Part shown: positions 24,801-33,520 of the stretch, piece by piece
How positions within the stretch are numbered: position 1 is the first letter of the stretch
Layout: each line of letters begins with the position of its first letter
NCBI RefSeq assembly: GCF_019703515.2
Contig: NC_059349.1
Span: forward strand, 22,354,744 to 22,418,743
Direction: 5' to 3'
DNA length: 64,000 nt
Source: Myxocyprinus asiaticus
Taxonomy: Eukaryota > Chordata > Actinopteri > Cypriniformes > Catostomidae
Notes under the pieces: generated by a model
The model's database searches: none
What the model saw: only the letters and a program-made list of their open reading frames with translations
What the model was told of the DNA's origin: nothing
Made by a program: the position numbers and the translations under genes

Positions 24801-26251
24801 TGCAGGTTCAAACTCGAACTCTAAATTCTAACTGACGGTAAACAGAGAACTGAAGACTTATAACTTTGCTCTATTAACACTATGCATGACCTTAAACCTT
24901 TTGGTTTTTTTTTTTAGAAACAAATTGCTTTAAACAAACTGCTACAAGTGAACTAGTGCCCTGGCTACTGAATTACAGTCATCAACTTTGTTTGGGGTCT
25001 ACATCTACTCTACAAGTTTTAAGATATATAGTCTTTATGATAAAAATCGTGAACTGTATAAAATGATAGTGTGCAGTTACATGCACATCACTGAAGCACA
25101 GGAAGAAGAAAATGAAAAATGGTGTTCTGCTCATAAAACTATACATGAACTCCCCAGCAGCTGCAGAGAGAACATTTTCAGTTAAATAAAAGTGCATGTG
25201 TGATCTTACTACACAACTTGTCCAATGAGGGACTGTAAACTACCGTTTTAAATGATTATTTTTTTTAAAGTATGTGCCCATCGTCATGAAAGTAATTTAA
25301 TAAACGAAAGAAAACGTTTAAAATCCCAGATGGTGCACAAAGCTTGACAGATGTTTCCAAAACACATTTCCGCCCCAAACTTTCAAGATTAAAACTATTA
25401 TTATATACACGTTTTCATGTATTTATGCTCAAAATTCTATTTTAATTGATTTGTTGTTTCTTTGTACACATATCGGCCGCCTCAAACCTCGGGAGCTCCA
25501 CCCAGAATTCAACAAAAGACTCACGAACCACCGACAAAACAGACTGCAAGGGCAAGATTTACAAAAAAAATAAAAAAATAAAAAAAAAAAATTAATTATA
25601 TTTGCAATGATAAAATGGCAAGTTTTGTATCTTGCAAATGGCCGACAATATAAAAAGAAAAACGAATACACGTCGCTTTTTTTTTTTTTTTTTAGGTTTC
25701 ATTCATTGATCAGACCTGATATGTTCTTAGTGCAAAAGTATGCTTCGTGGTTTAAATAAAAAAATAAGAAATAAAAAAAAAAAAATGGGAAGTTGGACAA
25801 AGAATGCATAAACCCATTCAAAACCAAAATCTCTCAGTTCTCTAATCTAGAAAAGAAAGAAAAAAACTCAGGAACCTGGTGAAAAGGAAAACACAATGGC
25901 TGTTACTTGGGAAAAAAAAAAAAAAGTTGCGAGCACTATCAAGACAGTGTGTTTTGGGCATCATAACCGCGTTCGGTTCTAAATTCTGAATTCTAGACAG
26001 CCTTTTGGGCAACTAAAATGACTTTGAAAGCGCATATGGTGCCCAGAAATCCTGCCTAGGTAGTTAACACACTAGTGTTTAAAGCACACCCACACTGATA
26101 TTTTAAAACATTTTCCCTGCAGAGAAACAGTAAGTGTCAACGATAGATGAATCAGTCAGCTAAAATACACAAACTCGTGCAAAATCACTCTTACCTTACT
26201 TCTCACTTCAGCAGATAAACCATATGCAGGGCCCTTGTTAAACTGAGTCAT
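1707..26251 (-). CDS. cnn3: Calponin-3 (actin-binding calponin family), 7 coding exons
   Basis: Calponins bind F-actin and calmodulin and regulate actomyosin; calponin-3 is the acidic, widely expressed member and acts in the cytoskeleton. Seven exons with GT-AG borders join in frame: 26251-26195, 6137-6016, 5517-5451, 4359-4222, 4042-3926, 3719-3573 and 2054-1707. They total 996 bp, or 331 residues plus stop; human calponin-3 is about 329. The start codon at 26249-26251 opens the typical N-terminus [17 protein letters not shown] calponin-homology domain fills roughly residues 20-130. Three calponin repeats follow, each with an LQMGTNK core. The C-terminus is an acidic tail of repeated Tyr-Asp/Glu units ending GIDY, the mark of the calponin-3 subtype against the basic calponin-1. 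No frameshift or internal stop is seen. Intron 1 spans 20 kb and is full of transposons. I cannot tell which teleost cnn3 paralogue this is. Confidence 0.95.
2244..2956. repeat. Near-complete foldback MITE in cnn3 intron 6
   Basis: It starts AAAGGGATAGTTCACCCAAA and ends TTTTTGGGTGAACTATCTCTTT. The two halves are long inverted arms of about 280-330 bp; for example ACCAACTGGATCGCTTCA near 2700 is the complement of a stretch near 2480. A short centre separates the arms. This is the best-preserved copy in the window and can serve as the local reference. Confidence 0.8.
2957..3572. other. cnn3 intron 6 remainder
   Basis: Contains a decayed right end of the AAAGGGATAGTTCACCC MITE family near 3070-3095 and, from about 3150, TAGGGATGTCCAAAATTA, which resembles the end of a hAT-type element. 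I could not find a matching opposite end. No coding region is supported. Confidence 0.4.
3573..3719 (-). CDS. cnn3: cnn3 coding exon 6 (calponin repeats 1-2)
   Basis: Encodes 49 residues: [20 protein letters not shown] at the start, then [13 protein letters not shown] at the end, so it holds most of repeat 1 and the start of repeat 2. TAG acceptor and GTGAGT donor. Confidence 0.96.
3926..4042 (-). CDS. cnn3: cnn3 coding exon 5 (linker to calponin repeat 1)
   Basis: Encodes 39 residues from [20 protein letters not shown] to GQCVIGLQ. This is the linker after the CH domain and the first residues of calponin repeat 1. GTGAGG donor; phase 0 at both ends. Confidence 0.95.
4222..4359 (-). CDS. cnn3: cnn3 coding exon 4 (end of CH domain)
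   Basis: Encodes 46 residues including LGNFIKAI and [20 protein letters not shown], the strongly conserved end of the calponin CH domain. GTAAGT donor; both borders are phase 0. Confidence 0.96.
4360..5450. other. cnn3 intron 3
   Basis: Non-coding. A G-rich run lies at 4795-4812. AGGTCGACCGATATTGG near 4638 looks like a terminal sequence of an interspersed DNA element, but no partner end is visible. The rest is AT-rich with no recognised feature. Confidence 0.4.
5451..5517 (-). CDS. cnn3: cnn3 coding exon 3 (CH domain)
   Basis: A 67-bp exon that completes the split Glu and encodes [20 protein letters not shown] and HK, the standard calponin core. TTGTAG acceptor and GTGAGG donor. Confidence 0.95.
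6016..6137 (-). CDS. cnn3: cnn3 coding exon 2 (start of CH domain)
   Basis: The TAG acceptor precedes ATC. The exon encodes [20 protein letters not shown] and continues through GLKDGVILC. It ends in phase 2 with GA before GTGAGT, so a Glu codon is split with exon 3. This is the first helices of the calponin-homology domain. Confidence 0.95.
6185..7823 (-). mobile_element. Candidate solo LTR or LTR-like repeat
   Basis: This stretch differs sharply from its surroundings: 6.7-7.75 kb is GC- and CpG-rich inside an AT-rich intron. It begins TGTTGTTGGGG and ends AGAATTTCACA, so it has TG...CA ends. Read on the minus strand it has ATCCAAT-like and GAGTATAAATCCC promoter-like motifs just inside one end, and an AATAAA near 6572. 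That order fits an LTR. The supposed flanking duplication is poor (CACAA against CACCT), and 1.6 kb is long for an LTR. The reading frames in it are short and look accidental. Confidence 0.35.
7824..10226. other. AT-rich cnn3 intron 1 sequence with decayed repeat ends
   Basis: No gene is supported. There are A-rich tracts at 8027-8045, 8360-8376 and 8860-8871. GTGCGGCCCTAGTA near 9097 looks like the end of a hAT-type element (TAGGGCCGCAC on the other strand) without a clear partner. The reading frames at 8419-8730 and 9664-9957 have no recognisable domain. Confidence 0.4.
10227..11544. mobile_element. Non-autonomous hAT element with 8-bp target duplication
   Basis: The ends are inverted: TAGGGATGCACCGATCC at the left and GGTATCGGTGCATCCCTA at the right. 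They are flanked by an identical 8-bp duplication, GTTTATAC, at 10219-10226 and 11545-11552. Eight-bp duplications with TAGGG-type ends are typical of hAT elements. The 1318-bp interior has no transposase frame and carries a nested foldback element, so this is a non-autonomous copy. Confidence 0.88.
10617..10927. mobile_element. Foldback MITE nested in the hAT element
   Basis: Inverted arms of about 90 bp. The left arm holds GGCTGTGTCTCGTTTGGAAG and CATACGTCATCGAGGCTGTC; the right arm has the complements GACAGCCTCGATGACGTATG and CTTCCAAACGAGTCACAGCC. The central 130 bp is low-complexity A/T. No duplication could be assigned, so the exact ends are uncertain. Confidence 0.75.
11640..11832 (-). 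repeat. Truncated copy of the tRNA-headed SINE
   Basis: It matches the middle part of the full SINE at 37064-37534 in reverse orientation. Shared blocks include CACCACACGCCCCACCGAGA, GCGATCACGAGGAGGTTAC and GTTGCTTAGGAGACCTGGCT. The tRNA-like head and the tail are missing. Confidence 0.75.
11833..14343. other. cnn3 intron 1, no recognised gene
   Basis: AT-rich sequence with a G13-type run at 13938-13951 and T/A tracts near 12193 and 12453. Reading frames up to 98 codons have no recognisable domain. I see nothing else that can be supported. Confidence 0.45.
14344..14605 (+). repeat. Arm of the foldback MITE family (left-hand copy)
   Basis: Starts AAAGGAATAGTTCACCCAAA and runs through CTCACCCTCAGGCCATCCAA. 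The reverse complement of nearly the whole segment recurs at 20132-20400. The pair may be the two ends of one element later split by 5.5 kb of insertions, or two independent copies; I cannot decide between these. Confidence 0.7.
14606..15930. other. cnn3 intron 1 with a small inverted repeat
   Basis: An inverted pair, GTGCTATCGGAATTATC near 14639 and GATAATTCCGATAGCAC near 15125, suggests another foldback repeat about 500 bp long. A (GT)n run lies near 15575-15591. No coding region is supported. Confidence 0.45.
15931..16110 (+). repeat. Older interspersed repeat split by the Tc1 element (5' part)
   Basis: It shares CAGTCAGCCATG, AACAGCTTTTATTAGGTTGC and GAAATGACTGGAGT with the copy at 30940-31210 and the inverted copy at 44521-44930. 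The match stops at the Tc1 insertion and appears to resume after it (CATGATTTTAAGCAC, then TGCACCTTTAA), down to about 17670. Confidence 0.6.
16111..17590 (+). mobile_element. Tc1-like transposon, copy 1, both outer ends present
   Basis: The ends are CAGGTGCATCTCAATAAATT and the complement AATTTATTGAGATGCACCTG, flanked by TA at 16109-16110 and 17591-17592, as expected for Tc1/mariner. The left inverted repeat is long (about 210 bp). The right one lacks an internal block of roughly 150 bp that is present in the sister copy at 54684-56183 (the part starting TTTTTGTTAAATGTGAGCC). Total length is 1480 bp. Confidence 0.93.
16374..17429 (+). pseudogene. Tc1 transposase, one premature stop
   Basis: DD34E transposase that cuts and pastes its own element. 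The frame is continuous from 16374 to 17429 apart from one TGA at 16689-16691; the sister copy has TCA (Ser) there, so a single C-to-G change explains it. Seen in the frame: N-terminal helix-turn-helix region ([19 protein letters not shown]), first Asp in LFSDESKF, second Asp in [12 protein letters not shown], and Glu in [10 protein letters not shown] with 34 residues between the last two. The C-terminus is eight residues longer than in the sister copy because the stop after PTKY is changed to Trp. Confidence 0.92.
17663..18840. repeat. Interspersed repeat containing the solo LTR
   Basis: AAAGTCAGCATGAAATCAAA near 17668 and the downstream block ending near 18840 have the look of one dispersed repeat interrupted by the LTR at 17823-18067. 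I have only one copy in the window, so the extent is a guess. The reading frames in it have no recognisable domain. Confidence 0.35.
17823..18067 (+). mobile_element. Solo LTR, 245 bp
   Basis: It starts TGTGATGAGGAGGGTGTGG and ends CTTTACCTGTTACA (TG...CA), with GAGATAAAGG as a TATA-like site and ATTAAAC late in the sequence. The flanks are TTGCT and TTGCA, a 4-of-5 match to a target duplication. The layout (GAGGAGGG, GGCCGGGCTG, AATCAG, GATAAAG, CGGTTCYCGCCTCCT near the 3' end) resembles the LTRs at 40588-41645, so it is a related but diverged family. Confidence 0.75.
18841..19555. other. cnn3 intron 1, no recognised feature
   Basis: Unique-looking non-coding sequence. The reading frames at 18991-19206 and 19153-19338 overlap on opposite strands and show no domain. 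Confidence 0.45.
19556..19597. repeat. Perfect 42-bp palindrome
   Basis: The sequence from 19556 to 19597 equals its own reverse complement with no spacer; its centre is TCATATATATGA. It sits six bases before a lone Tc1 terminal fragment. Confidence 0.9.
19604..19668 (+). mobile_element. Lone terminal fragment of a Tc1-like element
   Basis: CAGCCACAACATTAAAACCA and CTAATATTGTGTAGGTCC match the terminus of the foldback element at 21824-22915. The match ends after CCCCCTCG. It is followed at 19675 by TAGGGCTGGGCGATATATCG, which looks like a hAT-type end without a partner. Confidence 0.7.
20132..20400 (-). repeat. Arm of the foldback MITE family (right-hand copy)
   Basis: Reverse complement of 14344-14605: it carries GGATGGCCTGAGGGTGAGTAA and ends TTTTTGGGTGAACTATTCCT. 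Upstream of it, 19980-20090 is CpG-rich (CACGTGACGCGTGACC) and may be the inner part of the same repeat. Confidence 0.7.
20401..21767. other. cnn3 intron 1, no recognised gene
   Basis: AT-rich with a T20-type run at 20891-20912. No domain-bearing reading frame and no clear element ends. Confidence 0.45.
21768..21823. repeat. (TA)n(CA)n microsatellite
   Basis: An uninterrupted TA run of about 46 bp followed by a short CA run. It directly abuts the Tc1-derived foldback element. Confidence 0.95.
22031..22210 (-). pseudogene. Tc1 transposase N-terminal remnant
   Basis: The frame from the ATG at 22210 encodes [20 protein letters not shown], then [20 protein letters not shown]: a helix-turn-helix DNA-binding head of a Tc1-like transposase. 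The catalytic domain is absent, so this is a remnant inside the foldback element. Confidence 0.8.
22397..22703 (-). mobile_element. tRNA-headed SINE inside the foldback element
   Basis: Reverse-orientation copy of the family at 37064-37534. Its head reads GGTGAGCTACCCAGGCCCCC on the plus strand (GGGGGCCTGGGTAGCTCACC when turned over) and its tail reads TTTCTCCCCAATTTGGCATG. A 7-bp duplication, TGGAAAC, lies at 22390-22396 and 22704-22710. Removing the insert plus one duplication restores the arm of the surrounding element. It is internally shorter than the 37 kb copy. Confidence 0.85.
22916..26194. other. cnn3 intron 1, 5' part
   Basis: No gene is supported. Contents I can name: AAAGAGCACCTATTATGG from 23275 to about 23650, which has the look of a dispersed repeat; TAGGGCTGCACGATTAATC at 24028, a hAT-type end; a tRNA-like stretch at 24772-24830; and A/T homopolymer tracts at 25565-25590, 25678-25694, 25775-25787 and 25910-25924. 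Confidence 0.45.
24772..24830 (+). repeat. tRNA-like (SINE head) sequence
   Basis: GTGTAGCTTAATGGTTAAAA resembles a pol III A box and GGTTCAAACTC a B box, about 30 bp apart. The arms do not pair as in a working tRNA, so a SINE head or chance match is more likely. Confidence 0.25.
26195..26251 (-). CDS. cnn3: cnn3 coding exon 1
   Basis: Encodes the first 19 residues, [19 protein letters not shown], and ends at a GTAAGAG donor in phase 0. It is far from exon 2 but matches the calponin N-terminus closely and completes the frame exactly. Confidence 0.93.
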
Positions 26252-26434
26252 TGTCTATAATTTCACGTCGATTTGCACTAAAGAATCGATCTGAAACCTT
26301 CCAACTCCTAACTCCTTGTTTTCTCTGATTCTGGTGAGAAAATCCTTTGCACAACTTAAGATAAAGCCAACAAAACCGTGTGTTCAGGCAAGTCAAATAT
26401 AACTGCCGCTTGCCTCAGATGAGCGGATAAACTA
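26252..26434 (-). promoter_or_regulatory. cnn3: cnn3 5' UTR and proximal promoter region
   Basis: This is the 183 bp between the cnn3 start codon and the hAT element. On the minus strand it contains CTATATAGTTTATCCGC at its far edge, a possible TATA-type site that partly overlaps the hAT duplication. The transcription start cannot be fixed from sequence alone. Confidence 0.4.
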
Positions 26435-27067
26435 TATAGCTGGGAGTCGATTCCAAAAAGAGTCGATTCCAAAAGAATCGATTCATCGATTCTGAGGCGT
26501 TGGGAATCGAGAATCGACTCGAAACGTTGGTATTTTCGGGGAATCCGGTTGATATTTTAGGACTGAGTTTATTTCGTCGACCACTGAACTACTACACATT
26601 TCAGAAGCCTAATACAATTTACAAAAGTCTTAGAAAATGACTGACTCTTGAGTCTTTTGTAGTCCGTCAGCATCTGTAAATCCGCTCCGTTTGATCATCT
26701 GTATGAAGCAATCACACAAGCCCTTCAACACATCTGCTTTCCAGTACAGTCTGCTGATATTTTACTTTGGATTAAACTTTTAATCAGTTAACATGTCAAA
26801 TTTGTGACAGTAAATTGGCATACACTAACAACTCTCCCGATGTCACAACAAAGTCTACAACAAGGAGATGGCAGAGTTCACATCAATAAATCGGTATGTT
26901 AAAGTTTAAATGATCAATGTGCTGCACTTATAAAAGCGAGAATGTTCTCAACATTTTTACAGTATTTTAAAACCTTAGAATATATATTATATATAAATAT
27001 ATATTAATTAGCCTACATTTTACACCATTTTACATCAATTTCAAAGACAACATTTTTTAAATACACG

Positions 27068-27152
<85 letters not shown>

Positions 27153-27549
27153 TGTATGAAATAAACCAGTATAACCACCTGGATTTTTACATAAAACTGA
27201 AGTGTATTGTTTGGACATTTTATTCAGTGTACAAATGGTAGAGGGCAATTACTGTACATTATAATTTAAACCTTTCTAAACAAGAACACGTGGGTTATAG
27301 ACAATTTCAATGTAGCTTAAATGGTGCTTTTAAGACTATTTTCGGTAGTTCTTCGAAATACAGCCGCATCTACTCTAACTTCCCTCAAAATTATCTCATG
27401 GGATTGAAGCATCGTCCTTTATGTGCATAGAGGCCCTGATTTAATTTTAGAATGGACCTACTAATAGTAAATGTCATTCATGCTATTATAAACAGTGTAA
27501 AGAACACTTTGTAGTGAGCTGTTTATTATGAGATTTAACTTCACCTCCC

Positions 27550-27582
<33 letters not shown>

Positions 27583-27685
27583 CGTAATCGAAAAAATGAG
27601 TCTGGAATCGACTCTTAGAATCAATTCCAAAACCAGGAATCAGAATCAGAGTCCATTCCCAGATTTCTGGAATCGAACAGCCCTA
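26435..27685. mobile_element. hAT-type element just upstream of cnn3
   Basis: Flanked by an identical 8-bp duplication, ATAAACTA, at 26427-26434 and 27686-27693. The right end reads GGAATCGAACAGCCCTA; the left end, TATAGCTGGGAGTCGATTCC, is its diverged inverse. The interior is rich in GAATCGA-type motifs and holds a (TA)n run at 27071-27146 and a T-run near 27550-27582. No transposase frame, so non-autonomous. Confidence 0.82.
27071..27146. repeat. (TA)n microsatellite
   Basis: About 38 uninterrupted TA units inside the hAT element upstream of cnn3. Confidence 0.95.
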
Positions 27686-27693
27686 ATAAACTA

Positions 27694-30279
27694 AACTCTT
27701 GCAGCAGTCAAGTGTGCAGCAGCAACCAAAGACTGTTTAGGAGCAGTTCTGTTAAAATGAATGGGAGAAATTGGAACGCCTAATATGGCGGATGTAGAAA
27801 AGGACGTCCCGCCTTACATGTAAAAGAGCCAATCACCTTTTAGATACAGACATCGTCTGTCAGTCAACTCGGCAACGCGGATGCGTATTAGCTGGTCCAG
27901 CCCGAAAAATTGCGCTTTTTTAGCGTGTTCTGAGCTAAAGAAGTACCATTTATGATACCATTGTTGTCAGATGTATCTGCTGATTTGAAATATGTTCTCT
28001 GATCGTAATGTTGATAAACCGTTTTGTAGAATTCGGTCTTTCCTCATTCAAGTAGATAGAAGCTGCACTTTTATGCCATGAGCGTTCCAAAGATGGCCGC
28101 CAACCGCAGCCTCGCAGCACCACTAGTTTCATGGCAGCAGTCTCAAGGCTGGCTACAATAAAATTGTAAAGTAGAAACACAAAGAATGAGGATTCGGCAA
28201 TGATGGGGATGCAGTATACTTTATTAAGCTCGGAATAATATGCAGTGATAACAATTACAATATTAAGTAATTTCTTCTTAAAAATGTAAATTGTTTAGCA
28301 GTAAAGACAATGGAGAGAATGCTGTCAGCTCCATCTACATTTAAACAGGCAGGCTAAACAAGTGAATCTGTATATAAGCGAAATTCTGTGCTACGAATAT
28401 AAATCAGTACTTACAAACAGCTTGAAATGAGCATAAATTCATGAAGAATCAATTAATAAGTCTAGTATAATTTAAGCACACTATCTGAGCAAAAACATGT
28501 GCATTGCGATCTGAATCGTTATTTATTGTGTATTTTAAAAGAAAAAAATACTCAGAACTCATAAATATTTGTAAACTTGTTGGAGTTTTACCAGCAAACT
28601 TCTGTACTAAACACTTCGCCAGTCCAAACGGTAAACACGGTATCCTTGGAATGTTCGACTCATTAAATCATGACAACAAATACAAGCATCCTCAACATTA
28701 ACAGAAAACATACAGTATCAAAGCAGTTAGTCCACCAATCAGAGAACCACGGCCAACAAAGCCCACCAAAAGAGTCAAGCAGCGAGCACCCACTTCCATG
28801 ACGCACTGGGAATGACACAATCAAGACGGTCTCCCTACACCCTCAAACTACATATATACAGTATGTGTACATATCTGAATATTTTGCAGTAAACTTATAC
28901 ATAACTTATAAATATATTGTTTCTATACTTATAATACAACAACATAAAGTTTTATATATTCTACCATTTTTTATTTGATTGCGATATTGGCAGTGCTTCA
29001 TGAGATTGTAGTTAGTATCCTTGTGAAAGACAGTAAGTAAACAGTCTCGTACCATTGTCTTTTTGGAAAAAAATGAATGGGAAAAATACTTCTGGATCCC
29101 AGACAGATGAAAAGGTGACCGGGCACTGTTGCGCTCTCTTGGGTCAACTGGCAAATTTGTAACAAATTTAAGTATGTTGAATGTTTATCTTATAAATATT
29201 TATGCATTTACGTGCTGGATGCTCCAAGAAAGTAACCAAGCAACGTCAGAGCAATACATTTTCATAATCTAGCCTAACGCCTTTGCCGTAGGACTAGTAA
29301 TTTTGCAGATACTAGGCAATACGTTTTAATGGGCAGGCAGATCCGACTGTTTACTATTAAAGCAAAGTTACAACAGACAAATTGCTGACATATAAATATG
29401 AATTAAGAGAATAGACAAACTTTTTTCAAAACAAAGTTTTTTTAATTATAGCCTACATTTATTTCAAGAACTGTCCACTAAAGCCCTTTTATTTATATTT
29501 TGAGAGCAAAAACATTAGGGGATTTCCTTTTTCAATATAGCCCAATGTTAGTAAAAAACAGGCAATGAATGTCAGGAAACATGTTGAATACTATTGACTA
29601 TATAATGGCATCTTTAAGCTGTGACATGCTAAAAATAGCAAGTGGCCAAGGCCATGATTTCATTATAATGTTCTCTCTGGGAAATCCTACATGAGAAGAC
29701 AGAAAATCTTAGCCCACTCTCAATATGTGTTTGCTGAGCCTCTGTTATCAGGGGACACTGCTGTCCGTTAACAGGAAACTTAACAATAAAGACTCATTGC
29801 CAGGCAGAATTCATCCCAAATATTAAGGAGGAAGGGTTTTCAATGTCATCTCTCACCTTTTGAATTCCTCCTTGATGACGTTTTATGGGTTCAGCATTCA
29901 ATGCCATGTCATGTAATGGTGTGATTAATTTTATCAACATCTTTTCATGGCATTTCTACCAGTTCTAAAAGATGATGTGTTGATAAGATATCATGTCATT
30001 ATGCACATACAAAAGTGTTTTCAGTCCCTCTGATTTATATTCAAAATGGAAAGTACCATCATGGCTGTAAACATGCAGTTAATTAAGGGCAAGCCAAAAC
30101 ATGAATTCTAATGATATGGCGGGCTCTTGTTTAGTCCATCACTATAGTGAGGAAACAAATTAAGTATAAGAAAACAAGGTGTGTTTGCCATTGCAAGAGA
30201 TTTTCCTGTGTCTCCAAGTAAACCTGTCTGCTGTCTGGAGTATTTTTCATATTTGTTTCCTGTGCCCCTTTATGCACTG
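27694..30279. other. Intergenic, no recognised gene
   Basis: Between the cnn3 promoter side and the next repeats. AATATGGCGGATGTAG near 27782 and GATGGCCGCCAACCGCAG near 28092 are partly GC-rich but carry no recognisable domain. The remaining sequence is AT-rich and unremarkable. Confidence 0.4.
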
Positions 30280-30760
30280 CCAAAAAAAAAAAAAAAAAAA
30301 AAAGAGAAAAACAAAATCGTATTCTTATTGAGGATTTTTGCCTTGTTTTCCAGTAAATATATCGAAACAGTCCTAAAACAAGATAAATTCCCCTGATGAG
30401 CTTAAAGGTAATACACTCAGTAATTTTTTTGTTTATCATCTAGACATACACTGAATTTAAGAAAAGGATATAGGTGCAGGCATAGCTCCCAAAAGGGGCG
30501 GGAGTTCCAAACTGCCATCAAAGAAACAGGGAGTAACCCCGCCCTCGTTTGGAGATTCCACCCCCATTTGGAGTTCTCCGGCCTGCAGCTTTAGGCACTG
30601 CAAATAAATAAATAAATAAAAAATCATATTCTTATTAAGTATTTTTGGCTTGTTTTTCAGTAAATATATCGAAACATTCCTAAAACAAGATACATTCACC
30701 TGATGAGCAACACTGCTTAAAGGTACACATTTTTTTGTTTGCCGTCTTTAAGACTTACAC
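30280..30760. repeat. Two direct copies of a 120-bp repeat
   Basis: The blocks at about 30320-30440 and 30628-30745 share AGTAAATATATCGAAACA, TCCTAAAACAAGATA and CCTGATGAGC in the same order and orientation. An A-rich tract precedes each. The stretch between them is unique. Confidence 0.7.
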
Positions 30761-30939
30761 TGAATTTAGAGGCATGGATACAGCATCATTCAAATGCAAT
30801 AGTTTTTAATTACTGATTCCACTGTAAAATGTAAAATGTAAATTATATATATTTTTTCCCCCATTTTATTTATTAAAGATTACTCAATTCAATTTGAAAA
30901 TGCTTAAAACTTAGAATACTATTTTTTAAGTGTATACAG

Positions 30940-31210
30940 TCAGCCATGACTAATTTAATCCATCCAATAACAGGGCGGTTACTAAAATTATGCAAGTAGT
31001 ATTCGTCTTGTCATGTGATCCAAACATGGCAGCTACATGAGGGAATCCTCTCCATGTAGAATAAAACAGCTTTTATAAGGTTACTGATATGACTGGAGTC
31101 TTCATCTCATGTGAGTGCTCATGATTTTATAAATATGTTTCAAAATTACTATTGATTTCTTTAGGAGTAAAAGCTTTTTAAAGAGGAAAAAAATTACAGA
31201 GTGCACCTTT
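30940..31210 (+). repeat. Copy of the interspersed repeat seen at 15.9 and 44.5 kb
   Basis: It carries ATACAGTCAGCCATGACTAA, GAATAAAACAGCTTTTATAA and GGTTACTGATATGACTGGAG and ends GAGTGCACCTTTAAG. It is uninterrupted, so it shows what the 16 kb copy looked like before the Tc1 inserted. Confidence 0.7.
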
Positions 31211-33520
31211 AAGAAAAAAACTTGTTTTCATAGAATAATATATATTGAATAAACATGTATTTTACTGGCATATTTCAAGCATAAACAAGTGGGGAAAAGG
31301 TGAAAAAAATAAAATAAAATAATCTGCCAGTATGAGCAAAACAAAATACACATATTCTCTGAAAACAAGCCTAAATATCGTATTCGGTGTTGCTTGCAGA
31401 TATTTGGATATTTATACTGGGGGGGAAGAAGAACTGTGCAAAAGAAGTCTATCTTTAAGGTTTGTCTCCTAATATACAGTTAATATATTTAGGTATGACA
31501 TCTCTTACTTTCATATGCAATTAACAAAACTCTACTGTGGCAATCGGTTCATCTAATAGGAATGCCCTGTTGTTCCACTCCTAATGCTGGTGGACTCAAC
31601 AACAACAACAACAACAGTGCAGAATAGGGGGATGGGACTATTACCTAAGGCTTCAGGGCAAGATTTCAACTACTTTGCCCTAAATTTAAGCATGCCATCC
31701 ACTAGTAAAATTCTGCACTGTTGTCATTGGTGAGATTTCAAACAAGGTGGCTTAGGCTAAAGTTAAGGGTTAGGATTTAGGATATTGAGAAAGACAGGGC
31801 TGCCTGTGCTAATTATACAATGTTCTGACAGCACAAACCACCCCCATCCAGCCTAACCCATTTGTCCTAATAAAGACTGGAATTCCTTTGATACCTTAGA
31901 GAAAAACAACTTACTTCAAAAAAAAAAAGAAAAATAACATAACTGTTTGCTGTTTGGACTTCAAAGTTGAATGTCTCACCCCATCTAGTGGTTCGTCTAT
32001 GCAATGAAGTTCGTTTAGGATTCAAAGATATTAAAAAAATACATTGGACAGCTGCATACAATAGAAAGCTCTTACTGAGAGACTGATCAGTAGAGAGAGA
32101 AAGAGAGAGAGAGAGAGCATGCCTGAGGCTCAGAGGTCACTTGCATTCTCATAAACGCTGCATTAATTCCCTGTGTTCAGCTGTGTTCATGCACACTCTC
32201 TATGGCCAGTTCAGCATGGATTTTTCATAATGGAAAGGGTAAGTCTAATCTTTAGAGTAAGTATTTTTCTGTATTTGTTGTTGTTTCTTAAGGAAGCATG
32301 CAATAATTTCTGTATCACCAAGATGCAGGGCAGGTTTCTGTTAGTCCAGGTGAAGTGGTTTCCATTCCAAGTATTGATGATTAACCTGAAAGAGTTCTGT
32401 GTATCAAATGTATCGCATTCATTTACAAAGTGAAGGATAAGTATATGTGATAATGATGGCTTGTTCTTGATTATTTGTCCATTTATAATCATTATTTGTT
32501 CTCAGTTCTACATCAGCTTCACTTCCTACCACTATCAGTTACCAAAAGACTTGAAGCTTGATGCCTTTTTTAAGGGTATGAGGGCAAAATAGGGGAGTGG
32601 TCCTATCCCAGTGGAACAGGACAATGCTACATTGATCACGTACATTGATTTTTCTGCCATTTCACTTTGATTGGAATCTTATACTGCAGAAATGTATAGA
32701 TGAAGTAACAGTGCTCCCCCATTCTTAACCATTATTTACTCAGCACAGGGAAATTTGTGTATGCGAGTGTAACAATGGCCAGCTGATAGATAGCTGTGCA
32801 ATGTGTATAAAACTCACTCTCCTGACCTCAAGAGGTGCACTAGCGACTGACGCTAGGGGCTGTAGCATTTAGCCTCTGTCAAGGTTCACTAGCGTCTGGA
32901 GCATGCTGCTGAGTAGTGCGGATGTCAGTCAATATATATTCTTTAATTTTATTTATAAGAAAAAAACAAAACAAAACAAAAAAAACAATAGCTTGATAAA
33001 GCTGATAAAACAATTGGAAATGTTTACATAGAAGGTCTTTTGGTCTAGGGGTAGTGTGTATGCTAACCATGCATACAGACCTGGGTTCAATTCCTTTTGA
33101 GTCACTGCATTTTTATTTAAATTGTTATAATAGCATCTTTTATTTTTCAAAGGTTCTGTGCATGACAGTGTCTTATGTTTGACAACCAAGACACTGTCAA
33201 AAGATGATCTTTCAGAACAGCGCAATATTTTTGGTGGAGAGCAAGTACAAAGCCCAAATTGACCAATGGGTAAGAATAAATGGTACTCTGAGAAAGCATG
33301 AGAAAGTTTTTCAGAAACATAATGATTTTGTTTCTTAGGCAAAATGTTAAGATTTTCAATCTTAAATCTTAAAATTGTTTGACAATTTTAAAAAGCCTGT
33401 AAACTTTAGAAAATGTAGTTCACGCTTTTTTTCTCAGTAATTCAACCATTCTCAGAAAATTCAGTGGAGAATATTGTAATTACTAGCTGTTAGATTCAGT
33501 TGCAATTTTGATTTATTTAG
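31211..33520. other. Intergenic, no recognised gene
   Basis: Holds a short (CAA)n run near 31601, a GA-rich run at 32092-32119 and a tRNA-like stretch at 33040-33098. Reading frames up to 129 codons show no domain. Confidence 0.4.
33040..33098 (+). repeat. tRNA-like (SINE head) sequence
   Basis: TTTTGGTCTAGGGGTAGTGT resembles an A box and CTGGGTTCAATTCC a B box. The T-arm does not pair properly, so this looks like a decayed tRNA-derived SINE head rather than a working tRNA gene. Confidence 0.35.

Noticed and set aside
24772..24830. Possible functional tRNA gene
   Set aside because: A- and B-box-like motifs are present but the acceptor and T-arm do not pair; the same holds for 33040-33098 and 36478-36542.
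27950..28180. 76-codon minus-strand frame near the cnn3 upstream region
   Set aside because: No recognisable domain or splice structure, and it lies in sequence that looks repeat-derived.
32953..33342. 129-codon minus-strand frame
   Set aside because: AT-rich, ends in a Phe/Leu run from an A-rich tract, overlaps another frame and a tRNA-like stretch; no domain.
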